Shown here piece by piece: positions 22,016 to 32,590 of a stretch of 64,000 nucleotides of DNA. Every line of letters starts with the position of its first letter. The first letter of the stretch is position 1. The translations under genes and the position numbers were made by a program. The notes under the pieces are model-generated. The model saw only the letters and a program-made list of their open reading frames with translations, searched no databases and was not told the origin of the DNA. Location: positions 49,518,384 to 49,582,383 of the forward strand of contig NC_037093.1 in NCBI RefSeq assembly GCF_002994745.2, in the 5' to 3' direction. Source of the stretch: Rosa chinensis (lineage: Eukaryota > Streptophyta > Magnoliopsida > Rosales > Rosaceae).

Positions 22016-24103
22016 CACTTTTCAAAACAACAGAAATACCATTTCCCACCAATTGTTTTCCAAAAGCCACAACCCAAAACAATAAAAAGCATCGCTTCAT
22101 GCATATTGTTTCACAAATCCACAACTAATACATGAATACGTATGTATATATATACATCCCATAATATATATATACACACACATAGTCATCTACTCAGAAA
22201 TGTCACTAATACCGTCTACAGTTTGCAGTTAACCAATTAACTCTCAAAACAATAAGGTATTCCCGTTCGTGAATGAACTTCGTGAGATTACTCACCTCAG
22301 AATCCCGCTGCGTCTTCAATACAGAACCGAACTAACACTATCACCAACAACTCGTCCAATTCACCTTTTAGAAGCACCTATTCACCAATGATCTCAAATC
22401 AGTAACAATTCACAAACGATTTAAGTCCGAAACCTTTGTTTTGAACTAAAATCCCCAAAGTGGCGCCAATCGAGGCGAAACCACATCCGAGACCTCCCAA
22501 AGTCTCCGGAATACGTCCACGATCGATGTGACCAAACCACAAGTCGATCGGACGCTCAAATCCTCACTGATAGCATAAATTGGTCAGTATAAAACTGCAA
22601 AAATCATAACAATTCCAAACGAACTCCAAAACTTGCATATTATATATCGAAACGCTCGTATCAACGAGTAGAACATATATAATACCAGAAACAGTTCCTT
22701 AAGTGGCCGGAACACCGCCGGAACGCCACCACAGACGGTGGTGCACCGCCACCGGCCAAAAACACATTATTTCACAAAACTCCTAACATAAAAAAGCTTC
22801 ATCTAAGCATGCTTGTGAACTTTCATAACTGGATCGAATTCAGAAAACAAGCTTAAGGGATCGAAAACTACCTCACAAGCCGTGAACAGTAATCCCAACT
22901 GAGTTGATCGAAGTTTCACGTGAATCGATCCAAACAACCACCAAGGATCGATCGACGAGGCCGTTCTGAGTTCAACCAAGAAGACTTGAAGCCTTGCCGA
23001 CGTCGGAACAAGGAATTCCGACCGGGTCCGAAAACGTCAACCTGCACCGCCTTCTATCGCCGCCACCACCGAGAATCGGTGCTAGAGGACACCACAGGGA
23101 CGACCAGACGGAGGAGACGATCCTATCTGGAAAGTTTCGTCGCCGGAGACCGCCGCAGTTCGCCGGAAAAGTCGGGTCGGATTGACCAGGTCCGGGTCGG
23201 GTCAGTCTGAAATCTTCGATTCTGAAGGTGCGAACGAGAGAGAAGAGAGAGAAAGGAATAGTTTCCGGAAATGGAAATTATGAAAATAGTAAGTTTCTCC
23301 TTCGGGAAACTTCTATTTATACCAAAATGGAAATTACTTCCAATGGCCATAACTTTCTCATACGAACTCCGATTCTCGCGTTCCACATGTCCACGAACTC
23401 GTATCGACGCGCTCTACAACTTTCGTGAAGGAAGTTTTTGGAGAATCCCTACGAATAAAAAGTCAACCTTTGGCAACCCCCTAAAACCATATTCTTCAAT
23501 TAATTATTCGCCCGAAACATTTCCGCTCCATCCACGAGCCACGAAACCGTCCAACAACCATAAATTAGATTCCGGAAATTCCTCGGAAAATAAATACGAA
23601 TTTCTGGGGCATCACACTACATACTGGTACTCTTAGTTTTCACTTTTAGTTGGGTTTGCAAGAATTGAGATTTGGGGGTTTTTGAGGTTATTGCGGGTTC
23701 ATTGTTGGCAGTAGCGATTTTGAAGTTCTTTGATTAGTTTTTTAATACAGATAAACTTTATAGCATAAATCTGATTGTTGATTATGTTTGAATTAGAAAT
23801 TGGAGAACTTAGATGATCTCTGTACGCAATAGTTGATGAAAGCAGGACAATACATACTATTGCTATGATTTGTGTGGTTTTGATCTTATTTCTAAAGCCT
23901 AAATGATGAAAAACAAAAAAACAAAAAAAGAGAGAACAAATAATAAAAAAATAAAAAAAAGAGAAGGTGAGGGTGTAGTAGTCATTTCAGTGTGAAAAGA
24001 ATGTCACGTCAGCAAGATAATGGAATTTTGGACGGAAAATTGACAGCAATGACCTTTTGTGTGAAATTAGAGAGTTTAGGGAGTATCTAGGTGAAATTGA
24101 AAT

Positions 24104-24600
24104 GTCATTGACTAAAACATCGAGACCCTATAAGTATAGGAAGTAAACAATATTTTATCCAAGCTTTTAATATGTAAGGATCACTAAGGCTTATTGTAAA
24201 ATCTAGATAGCAATCAAAATGGATTGGACCGTTGAATAGGCTTGACTCAATTATTCCGAGGGTACTATCATTGAAGTCAGTAAACCATGCATCTCTCAGG
24301 CATAGAAGGATAGAGGCATTGAGACCTTTTCGGGTTAGTGGGTTGACGCCTATTTGAACTAAGCCTATGTGTGGGAAATTGTGACCATCTTTTTTGTGTT
24401 TTTTTATTGACTCAGGGCTAAATAATTGACATGTTTCTTGTTGTTTACTGATAGCATAAACTCGTTCTGATAGACTATTAATGTTCCATTCTAATGTTTT
24501 ATCAGAAGAGACAGAAAACTGATTACTGGGATATGTACTGGGTTGAATACCATCATGCTGCATGCTACAAGTAAAGAAACCATTCTGGCTGTACCATTGA
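24104..24600 (-). pseudogene. endogenous caulimovirid remnant: movement-protein segment
   Basis: The minus-strand frame includes HIGLVQIGVNPLTRKGLNAS, a run resembling plant pararetroviral movement proteins (30K superfamily), which mediate cell-to-cell transport. The frame stops being viral where the Mutator-like element begins and resumes at 19728. The similarity looks closest to florendovirus-type endogenous elements, an inference from recall. This is the 5'-most viral segment seen; beyond about 24600 the sequence is the Ulp1-flank repeat. Confidence 0.65.
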
Positions 24601-24935
24601 AAATAGCAGAAGACTTCCACTTGTTCCAAAATCATATATGCATATATACATGCATCTGCTACAATCATTCATATGCATGTATTAACAGAACTTAACAAAG
24701 TGATATGTTTCCTTCAACCTACCACTAATTGGCTCCTACATATATGACTTGACGAAAACTTTCCACACTCACTCCACATCACATCAATGTCCTCTTGGCA
24801 ATACACAAGGTTGCTTCTCATCTCCCACTGAAACAATTTCAAGTAACAAACCCAAATTATATAAAGTGTAGGTCAACAGTACCAAACAGATCATTCAAAC
24901 ACATATAGAATACTAAGTGATATATATATATATAT
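24570..24935 (-). repeat. right arm of the large inverted repeat (Ulp1 exon b and flanks)
   Basis: Reverse complement of 4284-4676. Ulp1 exon b begins after CAG at 24827 and reads WEMRSNLVYCQEDIDVMWSE. The TAA stop of the left arm is CAA here. A third, shorter and more diverged piece (GGAACAAGTTTCAGCTTTTG) follows in the opposite orientation at 24945-25010, next to a (TA)n run. Confidence 0.82.
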
Positions 24936-25039
24936 ATATGTGTTTCTGGAACAAGTTTCAGCTTTTGCTGTTTTCAATGGTTAGGTTTGGTGCAGCTAGA
25001 ATGCTTTTTTTGTTGGTTTTATGGTCTAGAAACTTGAAT

Positions 25040-25759
25040 GTATGAATGATTGACAAATATATTGGAGCATTGTTTATACAAAAATATATATGGAACATTA
25101 TAGAATTGCAAATGGAGCATTATTTTTGTGCAAATATTCTAGGCAAAGAATCGATAATGAACAAACAACAGTTCATAAATTGCATTGTATGAGTACTTGT
25201 ATGTTGTAAATCACACAACAAACCATTTATAAATCACCCAACGGTTGCTAAAACACTTTGTCGTCAGATTTGAACTCACCCAACATAATAAACAAAAAAC
25301 AGTTGTCCAATTGTTAAATCATATGACCATATAGAAACAATGTGTTGTACAAATGGTGCAAATAATCTCTACATACAACAGTCATTTCTTGCTCACAGAT
25401 ACGATTACAACTATCACACCACAATTATTTAAAAACATCTGTAGTGGTAATGATAATCCAACAACATTTTATTACATTTCTGTTGTCTGATCAGCTAGCC
25501 GACGTCATCTTGGATCTTAATTCTGTTGTGCGAGAAGCCATGGAAACAGGAAATAGATGTAGCGCATGCCTGAAAGCCATTGGCATGCCCAAAATTGGTA
25601 CAATGGTTCTAAAATAGGCATTAATCCTATGATCAACACACAACGGTGTTTCACTGTTGTTTGAGTGGTGTAATCACACAACTCCGAGATATACAACGAA
25701 ACTTTGCTCTTGGAACAACAGTCATCCACTGTTGTGTGATGCGTTTTTTTGTAGTAGTG
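25040..25759. mobile_element. right end of another CACTA element (CACTACTAC type)
   Basis: The reverse complement of the end (25759 leftwards) reads CACTACTACAAAAAAACGC, a typical CACTA terminus. Inward lie many short ACAACAGT/ACTGTTGT subterminal repeats (25255-25740). The matching left terminus was not found, so this is a truncated element or its other end lies outside recognisable sequence. Confidence 0.65.
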
Positions 25760-25892
25760 CCTAATTATACCACATAACTAATTGGACTAAAAGTCAGTTC
25801 AACCTATTACAGAAAACCTATTCCTATAAGGTAACTACTGAATATACATAATCTCTTAATAATCCTAATAATGACTCACATGTTAACAAGTT

Positions 25893-27825
25893 TTATTTTT
25901 TAGTTGAAAAGGTTATCCATTTTTGAATTTCAGCAAGCAGTACAATAACGGCTTGCCCATAGGGCCGTCAGAAAAAGTCATTACACAGAGTACACCAAAT
26001 AAGCACACTCAGAAACTAAGCATACCTTAAAGTACACCCCTAACACACCTACCTTTTTTGAATAAGCACAGAAACAAGAAACTAAATAACTCCGAAATTA
26101 ATAAACTACCAATGAAGCTATTCGAGTCTTGTTGATCTTTTCCACTCATGCAGAAATCAAAACAGTCTCCACATCCTCAGTTGAGCTAAGCACCTCCTCA
26201 ACTGGATACAGACTCTTTGTAGCTAGAGTAGAAACCACCTCCTGCTCTTCCATCTCAATCCCCACATTCTTTCCCACTTCAAGTATCTCCACCATTGAAG
26301 TCATCACCTTTTCAATGGTTTCAGTACGCTCCTGAGAAGCCAAAGCATCAGTCCCCATATCCTCAACTTCAAGTATTTTGAGGAAACATTTTCTCCCTTT
26401 AACCTTCACACGTGAATTCTTCAGGACCTTAGGACTGTTGACCACCTTTGCCTTGCTTTTGGACCCTTTTGGCCGTCCAACTTTCTTTTTCTTATGAGGA
26501 GAGATTATCAACCTATCATCCTTCTGAGGAAGACAGAGAGATAGCTCACCCATCCCATCCATTCCCGGAGCAAGTACGGCAAGCAACTTCTTCCCTGACC
26601 GCACCAGAGGGACAGCAGCAGAATGCTTTATGCCATTGATACCCGGCACATCACCATCTATACCAGGAACCATGAACCCACCTTTTTTGCAAGCCTGAAT
26701 AAAGCTGTCCCCAAGAGAACCACTTGCCAAAGTGCTCACCAAAGGATGTTTTGGTCCTAAAGCAGGAGTTGGATTAACAAGCTTCTTCAACAGACCGGCT
26801 GCTTATAGGCTGAAATTGAGATGAGCAAAGAAGAATGCAGCTTGGCTTTTGTGTTGAGATGCTCTATCTGCAGCCCTAGCCAGAAAGAGACTGTTACCCG
26901 ATAAAGCCCTATTCCAAAAAAAACCAACCCTAGTTTTAGAAACCCTAACCTCACCCACGATGGAACCAGATTCATCCACTGTCGCCCTAGGAGTAGCAGC
27001 CAACAGAGATAAACCCGCCATTCCATTCATCGGAGGAGAAGCCAACATAGCCTCCCTTTCCTTGGCAAACATACGGTCACATCCATCAGTTGGATGTTTA
27101 AACCTCCCACAGTCCCTGCAAAGACCTCGAACCCTTTCATAAACAATCGATAGCTTCACTTCGACTGCTGCAGAGAAAGAGAAGCTTCTGAAAACCGTAA
27201 ACCACCTCCTGGTGTTAATGATCAGACGAACTCACTGTTCTTCATCTTTGCGGTTCAACGCCAATTGATCAAGACGCAGCACCCTTCCAATAGCAGATCC
27301 AACCATCGATAGTGCAAGTTTTTTGCGCAACCCCAGGCAAACCCTTAACTATGATCCAAAGCTCCATAGAATGGATCAGAATGGCCTCAACATCAGAGAT
27401 GCCATCATATGGTGCCAACAGCGGCATTATATTACTGTAAACCCAGGGGCCCCATGCAGGCATCGATTTCGGTCAATCTCACAATCAAACTGGAACACAA
27501 AGCGATCCCCAACTGCACGAATCAATAGGCCATCTCGCATCCTCCAGATCGTTGGCATGGTGCCGAGAAAACCAGCAATATTCGGCCTCCTGGTAAGCAG
27601 CCGCCCCACCATATAGTTATGAGGATCTTGCAGCGCTTCTTCCCCCGCCAAGCCAAGGTCAACGTGTGCATCTTCAGAGAGAGTAAAAGCCACGGCAAGG
27701 CTGGCAATTGGATCTGACATGGTAGAGGGAAACAGATGTACTCAAAGAGAGTCGACGAGAAAACCCTAGCTTAGACGAGAGCGGCTAGGTTAGTAAATGA
27801 TGTAATCTAGAACTGTTTCTTGTTT
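25893..27825 (-). mobile_element. L1-type LINE with ORF1 only, 16-bp TSD
   Basis: The 16-bp repeat CACATGTTAACAAGTT flanks the element exactly (25877-25892 and 27826-27841). On the minus strand it begins at 27825 with a ~105-bp 5' UTR, carries an ORF1-like region, and ends in an A-rich tail (AAAAAATAA) next to the TSD. ORF2 (endonuclease/reverse transcriptase) is absent, so it was mobilised in trans or deleted before insertion. The 16-bp TSD and A-tail are typical of target-primed reverse transcription. Confidence 0.85.
26146..27720 (-). pseudogene. LINE ORF1 (DUF4283 + CCHC zinc knuckle + AT-hook), frameshifted
   Basis: The start is at ATG 27720 (MSDPIASLAVAFTLSEDAHV). A DUF4283-type RNA-binding region follows (NYMVGRLLTRRPNIAGFLGT, then FVFQFDCEIDRNRCLHGAP). 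The frame shifts near 27440, then continues with WIIVKGLPG. A zinc knuckle CRDCGRFKHPTDGC (C-x2-C-x4-H-x4-C) lies near 27115-27074. The C-terminal third contains a basic KKKKVGRPKGSKSKAK AT-hook-like motif near 26490 and an acidic tail ending at 26146. At least two frameshifts and a stop near 26803 break it. DUF4283/zf-CCHC_4 proteins of this layout are the usual ORF1 of plant L1 elements. Confidence 0.8.
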
Positions 27826-27841
27826 CACATGTTAACAAGTT

Positions 27842-28299
27842 GAACATGTGGACCAATTATTACATTACACTTTATTTTTCTTTAATTTGGTATTCTTTCT
27901 TATTTAATTATTAACCACAAAGGAGATATCTCATAATTTTTTTTATTTTTTTAATAAAAGAACACTTATACAAATATAATGAGCTCGACCCTGCCGCCTA
28001 TAAAGCCTTGGGGATATAGGCAAACCTGGGCTATGATTTCTAAGAAAAAGCTTTGCCATGCCTTGTCCAGCGGCCCTAATAGATGAAAGAATATGTTGTG
28101 GCCCTACTCGGCCCGGCTCAAGACGGTTGATTTTGAGTAGCAGAGGGCCGACTCTACCCAATGATTACCTCTAAGTCATATACAAAAAATTACATTACAC
28201 ATACACCTAAAGCCGAATCACTGTTCATAAGCATTGTTCATTCAACTGTTCATACGTGAAGTGGCAGTTTTGCCCTTCTGTTTCTCTCATTTACGGGAT
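27842..28299. other. AT-rich spacer with a short GC-richer unidentified block
   Basis: Between 27970 and 28170 the minus strand has a GC-richer block (GGGCCGCTGGACAAGGCATG and GGTAATCATTGGGTAGAGTC) bordered by oligo-T at its A-tail side. This could be a SINE-like insertion, but no RNA polymerase III boxes were established. Confidence 0.35.
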
Positions 28300-29711
28300 G
28301 CCATCCTTCTATAGTCAAGTCAAATATGTGTGGATTTCATTCGTGGTTTCTAGAGGAAACAGAGAGAGAGAGAGAGAGAGAGAGACTGTGAGAGGAAAGA
28401 AGAAGTGATCGATCTGGATTTGTTGCAGAAGAGGTAGAGAGAGAGAGAGAGAGAGAGAGAGGTATCTGTGTCTGGAATAGTTGTAGGTTTGGATTTTTTT
28501 ATTTTATTATTATTTTTGTTTTTTATCTCTCATCGCTGTTGTTGGGTTTTGAATGATGATGGGCGTTTATCAATCTTGCTTTTTTTAATTCAATTTTCAG
28601 ATCAATGTTGTGATTCTTCAATTTTCTGCTTTATCTTCTTAGATATGATCGATCTTTGGTTGATTGTACTTTTGTCGAAACTAAAGAAAAATGAAGGTTA
28701 CTGTGCTTATGAACAGTATCTTGACCGTTTCGCCCCCGCATTCTCTTTGAGCTTTAACCTAAGTGCCCCTGAGGCAGGTGTTTGCAGCCTATTGCGCCGG
28801 GTGGTTATGGCTTGACTCTACATGTTCATCTGGAGAAAGACACATATATTATACATATACAAAAGTAGAATGAGATTTTTACTGTTCAATGAATAGTAAA
28901 ACGGTGATTTCCCGGATTTGCCCCCATATTTTCTTTCATCTTTGACACTTTTGTCCCTCAGTTTTTTTTTTATATAGCTCAATTAAATTATTACAAATAG
29001 AAGTGAAAGATAATTACGATCTTAAAATTTATTTGTTCTTGAATCCATGGTTTTAGCTTAGTAGGATTATACAAACTTTTTATCCGTCTTTATATATGGC
29101 TTAGTTTTGTCAAATGTGCAACAACCTGAGCCCAGAACATAAACCTTGATTTAAAATAATTTTTTTAAATAGAAATAGAAAAAGTCAGTAAACATGGTAT
29201 TATATAGGTGGGTGTCTTGAGTAATTCTTAAATTTGAATTTATAACATTATATGTTTATCACAGATCAGTAAATTGTTATAAAGATTTTTGAAAGCTTCA
29301 CTGCTAAGTTTCATATGCTGCTCCTTATATTAGATCGTTTGTATCCAAAAACAAATGAAGGGTCTTCAACACCATATGAACCAATAAGTGATACATCAGA
29401 AGATGATTAGTTCCAACTTAAAATGTATGATATTTTGATGACATTTAACCACTTTTTTAATTTGTATGTAAATAATATCTTTGTTAGACTATCCATTTCT
29501 TTTGAAAAAATGTAAATACAGAAGTTTGGTTAAAATATCAGCTCATACTCAACACTTCCATTTAAAGTTAGGTTAAAATACCAGCTTTCATAATATGCAG
29601 AATGATAATATATTTAGTTAACATTTTTTATATTGTCATTTCTATCCTACTGCGTATAAAATTTACGACAAAAAATACAAATCTGCGGCATCGCGCGGGC
29701 AAGTTGCCTAG
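28300..29711 (+). mobile_element. Helitron-like 3' end; left boundary uncertain
   Basis: The right end GCGGCATCGCGCGGGC is followed by AAGTTGCCTAG and then T at 29712, matching the hairpin-plus-CTAG|T rule of plant Helitrons. Repeated TACTGTTCA/TGAACAGTA motifs occur around 28210-28260, 28690-28720 and 28880-28900. GA microsatellites lie at 28365-28384 and 28437-28461. The TC start of the element was not located. No Rep/helicase frame is present. Confidence 0.5.
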
Positions 29712-30386
29712 TGCTTCTTTAATTAATATCGATAGAGAGATATAGAGAGGGAGTGCATACAATGGGCAAGGCCAACCAGCCGATAAGGCCATAAACTCTT
29801 AGATTCTTTAAACTCCATGAGTCCATGTAGAACATAATGATGAGATGAGAAATAGGAAAGATGGTTAGAGACGGAAGATGTCAATTACTGAAGCAAAGAG
29901 GAAAGTAGCTCATTGTTTGCAAATCCCAATGAAATTGTATATGACAATTACAATCACAATGAATATTGCTAAGCATTTATATGCAGATAAGACACAGCAA
30001 AGAGCGGGGCTGATAAACTAGTCAAACATAACAAACGAAGCTCGCTCTCAGAAGTTGCCACCATCACCTTCTTCTTCATCTTCTTCCCTCCCTGCTGCTG
30101 CTCTATTAATTTTCTCTCTATTTTATCTATCGTCTAGCGATTTTTAGATTATTAATTATATATAGCGAAAGTTATAATCAAGACGTACTTGAGGTTGCTG
30201 TGGAGATTGATTTGTCTTCTCTTCGTCCTAACATGCATGTAAGTTCCCTGACCCGACCATCAAACTACTACAAGCACGTATCATAATGGTCCAGAAAATC
30301 AGATACTCCCTCTGACTACATTAGGATCACAGATTCACAGGCCAATAATTTGTGAGTTCTGAACGGAAAATCATGAACTTTATTGA
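29712..30386. other. non-coding flank of the copia insertion
   Basis: A CTTCTTCATCTTCTTCC-rich stretch near 30060-30120 looks like a plant 5' UTR, but no start codon with a supported frame follows before the copia LTR at 30387. Confidence 0.4.
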
Positions 30387-31026
30387 TGTTATAAATATTA
30401 TATATATGTGGCTGTCAACTGTAAATACTCATTAGTTATGTCCTTATGATGTAAACATTACTCCTATATAAAGGGGTCTAATGAGAATGAAATAGACACT
30501 TCTACCTCCTCCATACTCTGTTTCTCTCTTCTATCTCTATATTTTTCTCTAGTTTATAATACATTATCAGCACGAATTTGCTCTTATTTTTCTTCTTCTT
30601 CTTCTTTGAACTCCATGATGATTTGCAAGCCTTATGGTGCAACATAGTTGCTTATAACCAAGGCTAATGATCTATGAGTTTTTCTTCTTTCTCTCCAAGA
30701 TGAATATCAATTTTCTTTATGCGATCATTTACATATATTTGTATGTATCTTTTATATAATATAATTGTTGAAAATTTATATTTCATATACTACAATGAGA
30801 ACTACATGTTCCATTGCTCAAAACTCGAGTCCTCTGACCGAGTAGTCTTAGAACTTATGGTTCTATAGACATCACACGAATGTTTTTCTCGTGTGTTCCC
30901 TATGGGATCCATTGTTTATATTTATGAACTCTTCGAAACCTTTGTTTCGTATATGAATTTTTCATAGAACATATTGTTCTAATAATTATGGATCCTAATA
31001 TATCTCATCTTTTCTGTTTGTAGAAA

Positions 31027-32090
31027 GATGACGCATCTAACCAAATTGGACTATGATCCTCTTAAAAATTTTGGCAAGAACTATTTGATGCTGAAATTCA
31101 CCTTCTGGCTAAAAACCTTGGAAATGCCATCAAAGTTGACAATAAGTCATCTGTGCAAGATCCCGCCAAACCTATGATTTTCTTACGTTATCATCTTCAT
31201 AAGATCCTAAAAGATGATTAACTTACGGTGAAAGATCCACTTGAGATTGGCAAGCATTGGCTTATCGATTTGCACACCAGAAAACCATTGTTCTATCTAG
31301 AGTACGATATGAATGGACGCATTTTGCGCCTTCAGAACTTTAAATCTGTCACTGATTTTCAATTCCGCTAAACATATGATTAGGGCTGTCAATTCCGATA
31401 CGACCCGATAACACGACTCGAAACCCGCACGAAATAAAGCGGGTTGAACCCGCACGATTAAAAAGCGGGTTAGCCATGGGTCAACCCGCCATGACCCATT
31501 TAATAAATGGGTCGGCCACGGGTCAACCCGCCAACACGAAGTGAACCCGTATAACCCGATTATGCTATACTTCTTCTTGAAATTTTGGGCGTTGGAAGTA
31601 TTTGATCATAGGATTAGACAATTTGAAATATTTTTGTTTATAATTATTGGATTTAATTATTTATGAATATATATATATAATTATTTATATTATTAGTCTT
31701 GTGGAGTTTTTAGTGAATTCAATCAATTTATGCATTTTTTTAGTTAAATGGGTCGCATTGTTAACCCTTAAATGAGTCATTTTGTCTAACACGACATGAC
31801 CTATTTGTTAAATGGGTTAAGCGGGTTGGAAATGGGTAACCCGTTTAATAAATAGGTTGGGTTTGGGTTTAAATTTTTGACACGATTATTAAATGGGTTG
31901 GGTTTGGGTTTGTATATTACGACACGACAAATACCTTGACCCGACACGAACCCAACCCGACACGACCCATTGACAGCCCTACATATGATTACCTCCCAAC
32001 TAAAATTATATGGAGAATCAGTGAAGATAACAAGCTCAAAGTCCTGTTTTTTTTGTGGACAATGGAAAACATATTGATTACATGATCAGC
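31027..32090 (+). pseudogene. copia gag remnant, split by a MITE
   Basis: Starting at ATG 31027 the sequence keeps gag-like words across shifted frames (MTHLTKLDYDPLKNFGKNYL; LQNFKSVTDFQF; ITSQLKLYGES). Several stops and frameshifts occur before the MITE at 31381. Gag reading resumes at 31990. Confidence 0.65.
31381..31981. mobile_element. 601-bp hAT-type MITE, TSD CATATGAT
   Basis: Perfect terminal inverted repeats TAGGGCTGTCAAT/ATTGACAGCCCTA, with the 8-bp duplication CATATGAT at 31373-31380 and 31982-31989, are the hAT signature. The interior is full of GGGTT/AACCC-rich, mutually inverted words (for example GAACCCGCACGATTAAAAAG and GCGGGTTAGCC), so the transcript could fold back. There is no coding content. 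Confidence 0.92.
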
Positions 32091-32512
32091 GGCGGTTTTC
32101 TTGATACTGATAAATTTTAAGCCTATGTTTAGGCCTTTTTTTGTCTCTATTTATTTTGTTTAGTCATTTTAAGCCTATGTTTTGGCAACGATTAAACATA
32201 ATTATGTTTCATTATCTTTATCTGTTTAATCATATTTATTATGTTTAAATTACCTTAATTTGTTACAATTCTTTCATAACTGAATTTGTCATGAGTATTT
32301 GTTGCAAGAGCTACAATTATCATGATAATATTTTTAATTGCCATTATCTTGTAGTTATTGTTATTGATAACTCATTTTATTATCATTCTATTACCATTAT
32401 TCGATACTCACCATAGTTATTTATTTTATGCGATTATAATGAACATTTATTACTTATGATTATATCTACCTCATATGATTATGTCATTTGTGAAAAATAA
32501 CAAAATTATTTT

Positions 32513-32585
32513 TCCATCGCTGGGACTTGAACCCAGGTCTTTTTGGGTGCGAACCAGATATCCTAACCAGCTAGACTACAACAAA
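32513..32585 (-). tRNA. tRNA-Glu-like sequence, probable pseudogene
   Basis: The minus strand gives a complete 73-nt cloverleaf: acceptor TTTGTTG with CGATGGA (pairs allowing wobble), D-arm TAGTCTAGCTGGTTAGGATA (box A), and T-arm GGGTTCAAGTCCC (box B). It closely resembles plant tRNA-Glu(CTC), but the seven-base anticodon loop is TTCGCAC, which places CGC at the anticodon, and the anticodon stem has one mismatch. It lies inside the decayed copia interior, so it is likely a retro-copied pseudogene or SINE-head relic. Confidence 0.6.
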
Positions 32586-32590
32586 TTTAT

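Larger units (their letters stand above)
20804..23616 (-). mobile_element. solo LTR (copy B of the 2.8-kb LTR family), intact, TSD CTACA
   Basis: On the plus strand it runs from TGTCACGCCCC to GGGGCATCACA, with the 5-bp duplication CTACA at 20799-20803 and 23617-23621. It is 2,813 bp long with 11-bp imperfect terminal inverted repeats and no interior coding. It is the reverse complement of copies A (5042-14043) and C (63240-64000). The conserved TATAAATAGA lies at 23321-23312 (minus). Short frames of 87-121 aa inside recur in copy C only because the LTRs are homologous; they are not supported as genes. Confidence 0.9.
19729..24103. mobile_element. Mutator-like element with ~200-bp terminal inverted repeats
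   Basis: The left end (TTTCAATTTTACCTAGATGC, then TCCCTAAACT) and the reverse complement of the right end match for about 200 bp, including CACACAAAA and TTATCTTGCTGACGTGACATTC. The flanks read GTCTTGAC (19721-19728) and GTCATTGAC (24104-24112), an 8-9-bp duplication with one indel. Long TIRs plus a ~9-bp TSD indicate a MULE. No MURA transposase is visible. The interior has a (CT)n/(CTC)n tract, a short plus-strand open frame containing KEEAAAIAAQEAELQNLTSL (about 20080-20193), and GC-rich sequence to 20800. That is compatible with a captured host exon, but I do not recognise the gene. It contains solo LTR copy B. Confidence 0.82.

Noticed and set aside
21846..22085. 79-aa frame with internal repeats
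   Set aside because: It is a translation of the 75-bp tandem repeat, which happens to be open because 75 is divisible by three.
22920..23636. Overlapping 63-121 aa frames that recur at 63226-63936
   Set aside because: They recur because both lie in homologous LTR copies; the frames lack family motifs and overlap on both strands.
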